From JBJXDT01 sp046153505 (GTDB taxonomy: Bacteria; Pseudomonadota; Gammaproteobacteria; Burkholderiales; Methylophilaceae), in assembly GCA_046153505.1 (NCBI GenBank), contig JBJXDT010000051.1, positions 1-24,684 on the forward strand: a stretch of 24,684 bases of DNA, in the 5' to 3' direction. A program made the position numbers and the translations under genes. The notes beneath the pieces were generated by a model, which ran no database searches, had not been told where the DNA came from, and saw only the letters and a list, made by a program, of their open reading frames with translations. Positions 8,192 to 15,404 of the stretch are shown one piece after another. The first letter of the stretch is position 1. Each line of letters starts with the position of its first letter.

Positions 8192-8359
8192 TTTGTAAAA
8201 CGGTATTATTTTTATTGTAGCGATTGCGTTTTACATGATGTAAGATTACAGCAAGAAGTAGCTTGTACGTGCTTATTTCGCTGGGATAAGTCAATAGCAC
8301 GACCAGAGCCAAATCGATATTTTTTGTATTTTTATTTAACTTTTGAGGAGTAACAAGAA
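8192..8359 (+). promoter_or_regulatory. Leader/regulatory region of potF paralogue 2
   Basis: This 168-bp non-coding gap is the longest in the window. It holds a 9-bp inverted repeat, TGTAAAACG (8194-8202) with CGTTTTACA (8227-8235), and, overlapping its right arm, the near-perfect palindrome TTACAT-G-ATGTAA (8231-8243). A third candidate is the hairpin CTTAT/ATAAG (8272-8276, 8286-8290), which extends with G-U pairs. I could not fix a convincing -35/-10 pair. A strong GAGGAG ribosome-binding site (8345-8350) precedes the ATG. The features suggest a separate, regulated promoter for the binding-protein gene. Confidence 0.45.
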
Positions 8360-9532
8360 ATGCATAATACTTTTAAAAATGCTCTGCTTGGGTTTTTGCT
8401 GGGCGTTGTAGGCTTAGGCATAGTTGCATGTGGTAATAAAGAGGCCAGCACACCTGCTGCAGAAGCCGCAAAACCAGCCGCAACTGCTGCCGCAGTCGAA
8501 GAAGAAAAGATACTTAACATTTATAACTGGTCTGATTATATTGCACCAGATACGATTGCTAATTTTGAAAAAGAAACAGGTATTAAAGTACGCTACGACA
8601 TTTTTGATAGTAACGAAATTTTACATGCCAAGCTCATGGCTAAAAGCACAGGCTACGATATTGTGGTTCCCTCCTCAAACTGGGCCAAATTACAAATTGA
8701 TGGCGGCTTATTCCAAAAACTTGATAGAAGCAAATTACCTAACTGGAAAAATTTAGATACCAACGTTCTGAAACTGATGGAGCAAGTGGATCCAGGCAAC
8801 CAATATCTGGTTGATTGGATGTGGAGTTTCAATACGGTTGGCATTAATGAAGACAAAGTAAAGGCTGCCTTAGGCGATATGCCAATGCCAGACAATGCTT
8901 GGGACTTAGTCTTCGATCCTAAATATACTAGTAAGCTCAAATCATGTGGCATCGTATTCTTAGACACACCAACTGACGTTTTTCAAGCAGCGCTTCATTA
9001 CTTGGGCAAACCAGTAGTAGGTGTAACAGAAGATGATTATAAAGCAGCATATGACATGTTGATGAAAGTACGTCCTGACATTAAAAAATTCACTTCTGGT
9101 GGACAAATTGATGACATTGCGGCAGGCAATATTTGTGTGGCTTATGGATGGGCTGGCGACATGAGCTTGGCACGTAACCGTTCTAAAGAAAACGGAGCTG
9201 CACTTAACATTAAAGCCTTAGTTCCCAAAAATGGTGGCTTAATGTTTATGGATACCATGGCAATTCCTGCTGATGCAAAACATCCTAACAATGCGCACTT
9301 GTTCTTAAATTACATCATGGAACCAAAAGTAATCGCTGCATGTACAAATACCACGACTTACCGAAATGGTAATCGCGCAGCGACTGAGTTTGTTGACCCA
9401 GAAATCAAAAACAATCCAGCCATCTATATGACTGATGAAGAAGTGGCTAAATTAGTCCCTCCTAGCGTTGAAGATAGCAAATCCAAACGCATTGTAACGC
9501 GCTTGTACACACAGTTTAAAACAGGCACATAG
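8360..9532 (+). CDS. potF: Putrescine ABC transporter binding lipoprotein, paralogue 2
   Basis: Polyamine-binding component of the adjacent PotGHI importer (390 aa). Unlike classical PotF it has a lipoprotein signal peptide: hydrophobic residues 9-23 then the lipobox IVAC with Cys24, so it should be membrane-anchored. Residues about 25-48 are an Ala/Pro/Glu-rich linker, accounting for the extra length. The binding domain begins ILNIYNWSDYI (W57, S58, D59, Y60). Compared with remembered E. coli PotF contacts, all are kept except E185, which is Asp; the F276 and D278 equivalents are present (MFMDTMAIP). Putrescine is therefore the best ligand guess. Gly at +2 after the Cys gives no inner-membrane retention signal, which under the Lol rule would direct it to the outer membrane (inference). 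A terminator-like hairpin follows the gene. Confidence 0.92.
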   Translation: MHNTFKNALLGFLLGVVGLGIVACGNKEASTPAAEAAKPAATAAAVEEEKILNIYNWSDYIAPDTIANFEKETGIKVRYDIFDSNEILHAKLMAKSTGYDIVVPSSNWAKLQIDGGLFQKLDRSKLPNWKNLDTNVLKLMEQVDPGNQYLVDWMWSFNTVGINEDKVKAALGDMPMPDNAWDLVFDPKYTSKLKSCGIVFLDTPTDVFQAALHYLGKPVVGVTEDDYKAAYDMLMKVRPDIKKFTSGGQIDDIAAGNICVAYGWAGDMSLARNRSKENGAALNIKALVPKNGGLMFMDTMAIPADAKHPNNAHLFLNYIMEPKVIAACTNTTTYRNGNRAATEFVDPEIKNNPAIYMTDEEVAKLVPPSVEDSKSKRIVTRLYTQFKTGT

Positions 9533-9544
9533 CACTATGCATAT

Positions 9545-9584
9545 AGTCTGGAAACCGCATATGGTGCGGATTCCAGACTTTCTT
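9545..9584 (+). terminator. Hairpin terminator or attenuator between potF and potG
   Basis: The arms AGTCTGGAA (9545-9553) and TTCCAGACT (9571-9579) pair perfectly. After one A/A mismatch, CCGCA (9555-9559) pairs with TGCGG (9565-9569) around a 5-base loop. A short T-rich run (TTTCTT, 9579-9584) follows. The long stem and T tract fit a rho-independent terminator. Placed inside an otherwise single transport operon, it probably lowers expression of potGHI relative to the binding protein or protects the potF mRNA 3' end. Confidence 0.75.
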
Positions 9585-9637
9585 AACAAGTAATTAACTG
9601 CTTATTTTTGCTTTAATCTATTCTTACGGGGGCCGCC

Positions 9638-10765
9638 ATGGCAACAGCACCAAAACAAGCTGAAAACAAAACTGCTGCAAATGAAGTTTTGCTTAGAGTG
9701 GAGGGCGTAACAAAAGTGTATGACGGCCATGTAAAAGCCGTTGATGATGTTTCGCTCGAAGTAAAGCGCGGTGAAATATTTGGTCTATTAGGTGGATCTG
9801 GCTGCGGCAAATCAACATTATTGCGGATGATGGCAGGGTTTGAAACGCCCACCAAAGGCAAAATTTATCTTGAAGGCCTAGACATTACTGGCATTCCATC
9901 CTTCCAGCGCCCGATTAACATGATGTTTCAATCTTATGCCTTGTTTCCACATCTAACAGTTTGGGAAAACGTCGCATTTGGTTTAAAGCGTGACCATATG
10001 CCTAAGGACGAAATTGCCTCGAGGGTAGAGGCCATGCTCAAACTCGCGCAGCTCACCAAATTTGCGCAGCGAAAGCCCCATCAACTCTCTGGCGGGCAAC
10101 AGCAACGTGTAGCTTTGGCAAGAAGTTTAGCCAAGCGCCCCAAACTATTACTGCTTGATGAACCGCTAGGGGCACTAGACAAAAAATTGCGTGAAACAAC
10201 GCAATTGGAACTTGTCAATATTATTGAAGACGTTGGCGTAACTTGTGTTTTGGTGACGCACGACCAAGAAGAAGCTATGACGATGTGCTCGCGCATTGCA
10301 GTGATGGCAGAAGGTTACTTTTTACAAATTGGCGAACCTGATGCGGTTTATGAAATTCCAAACAGCCGTCAAGTGGCTGATTTTATTGGTAATGTGAACA
10401 TGTTTGAAGGCACTGTAGAAGTAGATGAGCCCGACCACGTGATTGTGCGCTGCCCAGAGTGTGTTCATTACGTTGGCCATGGATTTAGTGGCAACAAAGG
10501 CATGAGTGTGGGTGTTGCTTTACGCCCAGAAAAAATTTCCTTGTCTAAAACCAAGCCGAAAGGCGATTACAACTGGTGTGAAGGCGTAGTGACTGAAATT
10601 GTATATTTTGGCGACCACACCACCTACCACATCAAATTGGATAGCGGGCGCATTATCAAGGCGCAGGAAATCAACAACACGCGCGATTTAAGCTGTGGCC
10701 TTACTTGGGGCGACCACGCTTATCTGCATTGGAATAACTTAGCGATGGTCATCTTAACGCATTGA
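9638..10765 (+). CDS. potG: Putrescine ABC transporter ATP-binding protein
   Basis: ATPase subunit energising polyamine import at the cytoplasmic face (375 aa; E. coli PotG has 377). Walker A is GGSGCGKST (52-60), the Q-loop is in MMFQSYALFPH (about 96-104), the signature is LSGGQQQR (150-157), Walker B is LLLLDEP (170-176), and the switch His208 is in VTHDQEEAM. The residues after about 240 form the TOBE-type regulatory domain found in Pot/Mal ATPases. The ATG is preceded by GGGGG (9628-9632), a short 5-bp spacing. It lies downstream of the potF hairpin; no convincing promoter was found in the roughly 50 bp between. potH starts 10 bp later, with a GAGGA site overlapping the potG stop. Confidence 0.93.
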   Translation: MATAPKQAENKTAANEVLLRVEGVTKVYDGHVKAVDDVSLEVKRGEIFGLLGGSGCGKSTLLRMMAGFETPTKGKIYLEGLDITGIPSFQRPINMMFQSYALFPHLTVWENVAFGLKRDHMPKDEIASRVEAMLKLAQLTKFAQRKPHQLSGGQQQRVALARSLAKRPKLLLLDEPLGALDKKLRETTQLELVNIIEDVGVTCVLVTHDQEEAMTMCSRIAVMAEGYFLQIGEPDAVYEIPNSRQVADFIGNVNMFEGTVEVDEPDHVIVRCPECVHYVGHGFSGNKGMSVGVALRPEKISLSKTKPKGDYNWCEGVVTEIVYFGDHTTYHIKLDSGRIIKAQEINNTRDLSCGLTWGDHAYLHWNNLAMVILTH

Positions 10766-10775
10766 GGATATCGCC

Positions 10776-11681
10776 ATGAACAAACTCATTCAATTTTTTC
10801 AAAAACTATTCAGTGGCGATAAATTAGTCATCGGCATTCCGTATGGCTGGTTTACGCTTTTAGTTGCAATACCCATTCTGATTGTACTTAAAATCAGCCT
10901 GTCGGAAATGGAAATGACTTCTGTTTCAAGCTTGATTGATTGGAGCAACGGCTGGCCCACCCTAAAACTTAACTTTTCAAGCTATCAGTTTATTGCCAAA
11001 GATGCGCTTTACATCAAAACTTATATTTCATCTATTAAATACGCGCTCATTACCACAGCGTTATGTCTAATGATTGGCTACCCTTTTGCCTACTTTATGG
11101 CGCGCTCGCCTAAGCATTTGCAACCGATGTTGCTTATGCTGATTATGTTGCCGTTTTGGACATCATTTTTATTACGTATTTATGCGTGGAAAACATTACT
11201 TGTGAGTAATGGTGTGATTAACAATGTGCTAATGAGCTTACACATCATCAGTGAGCCATTACAAATGATGAACAATTCATTTTCACTACTCATCGGCATG
11301 GTCTATTCTTATTTACCTTTCATGATTTTACCATTGTACGCCAACCTCTCCAAAATGGATTTGCGCTATTTGGAGGCCGCTTCAGACCTAGGAGCAAGCC
11401 CGTTTAAAGCATTTTGGCTCATTACCGTTCCTCTGTCCAAGGCGGGTATTATTGCTGGGTCGATGTTGGTATTTATTCCTGCCGTGGGTGAGTTTGTGAT
11501 TCCTGAGTTACTTGGTGGACCTAGTACTTTGATGATTGGCCGTGTGCTTTGGGATGAGTTCTTCAGTAATAACGATTGGCCTATGGCGGCGGCAGTTGCC
11601 GTTGTGATGATTCTGCTAATTTTAGTGCCTATTGCGATATTTAATAAATCCCAAGCCGAGCAAATGGAGGGTAAAGCATGA
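10776..11681 (+). CDS. potH: Putrescine ABC transporter permease PotH
   Basis: Inner-membrane permease subunit (301 aa), MetI-type fold with about six membrane segments starting around residues 24-42, 86-107, 118-139, 170-190, 221-244 and 272-292. The cytoplasmic EAA loop that docks on the ATPase is EAASDLGASPFKAFWLITVPL (200-220). The partner gene potI starts in the overlapping ATGA, so translation is coupled. The extracytoplasmic loop after the first helix lacks the IPPYTDL-type sequence present in the second PotH of this window, so the two permeases have diverged. Confidence 0.92.
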   Translation: MNKLIQFFQKLFSGDKLVIGIPYGWFTLLVAIPILIVLKISLSEMEMTSVSSLIDWSNGWPTLKLNFSSYQFIAKDALYIKTYISSIKYALITTALCLMIGYPFAYFMARSPKHLQPMLLMLIMLPFWTSFLLRIYAWKTLLVSNGVINNVLMSLHIISEPLQMMNNSFSLLIGMVYSYLPFMILPLYANLSKMDLRYLEAASDLGASPFKAFWLITVPLSKAGIIAGSMLVFIPAVGEFVIPELLGGPSTLMIGRVLWDEFFSNNDWPMAAAVAVVMILLILVPIAIFNKSQAEQMEGKA

Positions 11682-12523
11682 GCCAAGCCAGTAATAAAAC
11701 CTTTGCCAGAAGTTGGATGATTGCAGTCTACATTTTTCTCTATCTTCCAATTATCACGCTGGTTATTTTCTCATTCAATGATTCAAGACTTGTAACAGTT
11801 TGGTCGCATGCTAGCTTTCGTTGGTATGAAGCACTCGTTAAAGACAGTGACCTCATTTCTGCCGTGTTTCTTTCTCTAAAAATCGCGTTTTTATCAGCAC
11901 TCATGTCCGTCTTTTTTGGCACTTTTACCGCATATGCACTGCACCGATATAGCAATTTTAAAGGCCGCACGCTTCTTAACTCCATGGCAACCACACCACT
12001 CGTTATGCCCGATGTGATTGTTGGCTTATCACTTTTACTCATGCTGGTTTCTGTGCAACATTGGCTTGGCTTTCCAGAGCGCGGATTATTTACGATATTG
12101 CTTGGCCATGCGTTATTGGGTACAGCTTATGCTACAGTTGTCGTCACTTCACGTTTGCGTGAGATGGACGGCCGACTAGATGAGGCAGCAATGGACTTGG
12201 GCTGCAAGCCATTGCAAGTGTTCACGTTGGTGACTTTCCCTTTACTTATACCTGCTTTAGTTTCCGCATTCTTGTTGACATTTACACTTTCGTTTGATGA
12301 TGTTGTACTTTCTTCATTCTTGTCTGGACCAGGCTACTCCACCATGCCTATGGTCATATTCTCGCGTGCAAGATTAGGCTTAAACCCCACCATTAACGCT
12401 GTAGCAACAGTGACCATTACCGTGGTAACCATTGCTGTTATTGCCTCAAGCTTTTACACCTCTGCCCAAGAGCGTAAACGCAAACGTGAGACAGCGCTTG
12501 CTTACAGTGACAAGAACCAATAA
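11678..12523 (+). CDS. potI: Putrescine ABC transporter permease PotI
   Basis: Second inner-membrane subunit of the importer (281 aa; E. coli PotI is the same size). It has about six membrane segments; the first includes YIFLYLPIITLVIFSFND (18-35), and the EAA loop begins at DEAAMDLGCKPLQVF (about 168-182). The C-terminus is a basic cytoplasmic tail rich in Lys and Arg. It overlaps potH by 4 bp (ATGA) with a GGAGG site at 11666-11670 inside potH. A 57-bp gap without a clear terminator separates it from puuC, so transcription probably continues into the catabolic genes. Confidence 0.92.
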   Translation: MSQASNKTFARSWMIAVYIFLYLPIITLVIFSFNDSRLVTVWSHASFRWYEALVKDSDLISAVFLSLKIAFLSALMSVFFGTFTAYALHRYSNFKGRTLLNSMATTPLVMPDVIVGLSLLLMLVSVQHWLGFPERGLFTILLGHALLGTAYATVVVTSRLREMDGRLDEAAMDLGCKPLQVFTLVTFPLLIPALVSAFLLTFTLSFDDVVLSSFLSGPGYSTMPMVIFSRARLGLNPTINAVATVTITVVTIAVIASSFYTSAQERKRKRETALAYSDKNQ

Positions 12524-12580
12524 TGCCTATGTAAAATAGACCATTTGAATGCGTTTGGATGCGCACAAGAGACTATTAAA

Positions 12581-14068
12581 ATGAACAAAGCTATACCTGA
12601 TTGGAAAGCCCTAAGTAACAAAATTAAATTAGATGGTCGCGCATTTATCAATGGGCAGCGAGTAGCTGCTACCAGTGGCGCATTGTTTGATTGCATTTCC
12701 CCTATCAACGGAAATAAAATTGCCGAAATTGCGCGTTGCGATGGAGACGATATTAACCTTGCTGTAGCTGCTGCGCGGGCAGCTTTTGAAGATGGTCGCT
12801 GGGCAAAAAAAACACCACGTGAGCGCAAAATGATTATGGTGCGCTTTAGCGAACTGTTGAAAGAAAATGCAGATTTACTCGCGCTGATGGAAACGCTAGA
12901 TATGGGCAAGCCCATTAATTACAGCCTGAACGTGGATGTTAATTCGTCTGCCAACTGCATTCGCTGGTTTGGCGAGGCGATTGATAAGGTCTACGATGAA
13001 ATTGCGCCAACACCACACAACGCATTAGCGCTGATCACCCGTGAACCAGTTGGCGTGGTAGGTGCAATCGTGCCTTGGAACTACCCCATGCTGATGGCAA
13101 GCTGGAAAATCGCACCTGCCCTTGCTGCCGGAAACTCCTTGGTATTAAAACCTTCTGAGAAATCCGCGCTCACCGCGTTAATGTTGGCAGAACTGGCCAT
13201 TGAAGCGGGCATCCCCGCAGGCGTATTTAATGTTGTTCCAGGTTTTGGCATTGATGCAGGCGCTGCGCTAGCATTACATATGGACGTTGATGCAATTGGT
13301 TTCACTGGCTCTACGAATATCGGCAAAATGATTTTGCAGTATGCTGGACAATCCAACCTAAAGCGAGCTTGGACTGAGTTGGGTGGAAAATCACCGTTTG
13401 TAGTTTTTGCCGATGCTGACATAGATGCAGCGGCTGAATCATGCATTGGCTCTATTTTCTTCAATCAAGGCGAAAGCTGCAATGCGCCTTCGCGCTTGAT
13501 TATCGACAAATCGATTCAAAAACAATTTCTAGACAAAGCCTTGAGTCTAATTCCCAACTACCAACCTGCGGATCCGCTTAATAGCGAGACGGTAATGGGC
13601 GCTTTGGTAGATGAAACACAACTCAACACTGTGATGCGTTATATCGACGCGGGCGTAAAAGAAGGTGCAAACTGTCTAACTGGTGGTAAACGTGTGATGG
13701 AACAAACGGGTGGCTATTACGTCGCACCCACCATCTTCACACAGGTGAAAAGTGAGATGAAAATTGCCCGCGAAGAAATTTTTGGCCCGGTGCTTTCTGT
13801 GCTAACTTTTGACAAATCCGATGACGCGATTCGCATGGCGAACGACACACCTTATGGTTTGGCAGCTTCTGTCTGGTCACGCGACATAAGCCGTGCGCAC
13901 CTTGCAGCACAAGCATTGCGCGCAGGGACGATTCATGTGAATTGTTACGACGAAGACGATATCACCGTGCCTTTTGGAGGCTATAAGCAATCGGGCAATG
14001 GACGCGATAAGTCATTACACGCCTTCGACAAATATACAGAGTTAAAAACCACCTGGATCAAACTCTAA
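12581..14068 (+). CDS. puuC: Gamma-glutamyl-gamma-aminobutyraldehyde dehydrogenase
   Basis: NAD(P)-dependent aldehyde dehydrogenase oxidising gamma-glutamyl-aminobutanal to gamma-glutamyl-GABA; homologues also oxidise 4-aminobutanal and 3-aminopropanal, so it may serve the SpuC route too. With the ATG at 12581 it has 495 aa, the length of E. coli PuuC, and the N-terminus aligns (DWKALSNKIKLDGRAFING). The frame is open back to a TTG at 12545, but that has no Shine-Dalgarno and adds 12 unconserved residues. Active-site residues are Asn167 (PWNYP), Glu266 (ELGGKSP) and Cys300 (NQGESC). The C-terminal VPFGGYKQSGNGRDKSLHA block and TELKTTWI ending are PuuC-like. puuB follows 22 bp downstream. Confidence 0.9.
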   Translation: MNKAIPDWKALSNKIKLDGRAFINGQRVAATSGALFDCISPINGNKIAEIARCDGDDINLAVAAARAAFEDGRWAKKTPRERKMIMVRFSELLKENADLLALMETLDMGKPINYSLNVDVNSSANCIRWFGEAIDKVYDEIAPTPHNALALITREPVGVVGAIVPWNYPMLMASWKIAPALAAGNSLVLKPSEKSALTALMLAELAIEAGIPAGVFNVVPGFGIDAGAALALHMDVDAIGFTGSTNIGKMILQYAGQSNLKRAWTELGGKSPFVVFADADIDAAAESCIGSIFFNQGESCNAPSRLIIDKSIQKQFLDKALSLIPNYQPADPLNSETVMGALVDETQLNTVMRYIDAGVKEGANCLTGGKRVMEQTGGYYVAPTIFTQVKSEMKIAREEIFGPVLSVLTFDKSDDAIRMANDTPYGLAASVWSRDISRAHLAAQALRAGTIHVNCYDEDDITVPFGGYKQSGNGRDKSLHAFDKYTELKTTWIKL

Positions 14069-14090
14069 CAGAAACTTAAGTAGCAAAACC

Positions 14091-15395
14091 ATGAAACTAG
14101 CCCACACACTACCTAGCAGCTTGTACGAAGCCTCACTTATTGCGCCACGCGCCAACTATCCATCATTTATAGGTAGTTTGGATTGCGACGTTTGTATTAT
14201 CGGCGGTGGCTACACAGGACTGCACACTGCACTGAACCTGCAAGAGCAGGGTTTAAAGGTAATCATTCTCGAAGCGCAATATATTGGTTATGGTGCATCT
14301 GGCCGAAATGGCGGTCATGTCATACCAGAGTTTGGCGGAAGTCAAAGCAACTTCGAAAAGCAGCTAGATATGGAAAGCGCTAAAAAAGTTTGGGAAATCT
14401 CACACGGTGCTGCTGACAATTTAAGAGAACGCATTTCTAAATATAGCATTGATTGCGATTACCAATCTGGGCATATAGAAGCTGCTATTACACCACGTCA
14501 CGCTTCGGCTCTCAGGGATTGGCAAGCGCATATTGAAAAAAATTATGGCTACAAAAACGCTTGGATTAGCCAGAATGAGATGCCTCAATTTATTGGTACA
14601 AAGCGCTATCTATGTGCAGCGCTAGATAAAAATGGTGGACATGTTCACCCTCTAAAATTAGCGCTAGGATTAGCGCAGGCATTTAAAGCTAATGGCGGCG
14701 AGATATTTGAGAAAAGCCCCGCAAGCACATGGTCATTAGATGCAGGAAACGTGCATGTGAGCACAGCCAATGGCGAGATTAAATGTAAACATTTGGTATT
14801 GGCTTGCAACGTGGATATGGAAAGCATTCAAACCAACTCTTCACAAAAACTCGCAAAACGTATCTTGCCTGTCGGCTCTTGGGTTATTGCAACCGAATCA
14901 CTCAGCCAATCGCTGGCTGGTGAAATTTTACCTAGCCGCGCTGCCGTCGTCGATATGCGCTTTATTTTAGATTATTACCGCCTTTCTGCAGATAACCGCT
15001 TAGTGTTTGGCGCAGGCGTCAAATATTTAAGTAAGCAGATTCCGGATGAGTTTTTTGTCACGGTACGCAAAAAAATGCTAAAGATATTTCCACAATTAGT
15101 AGACACTAAAATTGAGTACAGTTGGAGCGGCTTGATTGATATCACCATGAACCGAATGCCTGATTTTGGTTATGCTGGCAGTGATCAGGTGCTATATGCA
15201 CAGGGTTTTTCTGGCTCTGGCGTGGTTGCCACCAATGCTGCTGCTAAGGTAATTAGCGAAGCAATTTTAGGTGACACTAAAAACTTAGCCATGTTCCAGC
15301 GCATCCAGCACACGCCTTTCCCTGGCGGCAAAATGCTTCGCGGCCCAATTACTGCAGCTGGCATGCTTTACCACCGACTACTTGATTTAATTTAA
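14091..15395 (+). CDS. puuB: Gamma-glutamylputrescine oxidase (FAD-dependent, DAO family)
   Basis: Flavoprotein oxidising gamma-glutamylputrescine to gamma-glutamyl-aminobutanal with release of ammonium and reduction of oxygen (434 aa; E. coli PuuB has 426). The FAD dinucleotide site is CIIGGGYTGLHTALNL (about 35-50), with Glu61 ending the second strand. The family block YGASGRNGGHV (67-77), the central DCDYQSGHIEAA and GGHVHPLKLALG segments, and the C-terminal YAQGFSGSGVV motif all match PuuB. The start codon lacks a strong ribosome-binding site. It lies between puuC and gabD, with only 9 bp to gabD. Other DAO-family amine oxidases are possible, but placement beside puuC supports PuuB. Confidence 0.9.
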   Translation: MKLAHTLPSSLYEASLIAPRANYPSFIGSLDCDVCIIGGGYTGLHTALNLQEQGLKVIILEAQYIGYGASGRNGGHVIPEFGGSQSNFEKQLDMESAKKVWEISHGAADNLRERISKYSIDCDYQSGHIEAAITPRHASALRDWQAHIEKNYGYKNAWISQNEMPQFIGTKRYLCAALDKNGGHVHPLKLALGLAQAFKANGGEIFEKSPASTWSLDAGNVHVSTANGEIKCKHLVLACNVDMESIQTNSSQKLAKRILPVGSWVIATESLSQSLAGEILPSRAAVVDMRFILDYYRLSADNRLVFGAGVKYLSKQIPDEFFVTVRKKMLKIFPQLVDTKIEYSWSGLIDITMNRMPDFGYAGSDQVLYAQGFSGSGVVATNAAAKVISEAILGDTKNLAMFQRIQHTPFPGGKMLRGPITAAGMLYHRLLDLI

Positions 15396-15404
15396 GAGAT
15401 TATT

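Noticed and set aside
8272..8290. CTTAT...ATAAG hairpin in the potF leader considered as a riboswitch or attenuator.
   Set aside because: The stem is short and relies on G-U pairs; there is no T tract and no match to a riboswitch architecture I recognise.
9631..9641. GCCGCCATGG around the potG start resembles a eukaryotic Kozak sequence.
   Set aside because: The context is clearly bacterial (operon, Shine-Dalgarno-like GGGGG); the match is coincidence.
12545..12580. Upstream TTG start for puuC giving a 507-aa product.
   Set aside because: There is no Shine-Dalgarno, the extra 12 residues are not conserved, and the ATG at 12581 gives exactly the E. coli PuuC length.
12502..12915. A 137-codon open frame on the minus strand across the start of puuC.
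   Set aside because: It is antisense to strongly conserved PuuC sequence, has no recognisable family features and no ribosome-binding site.
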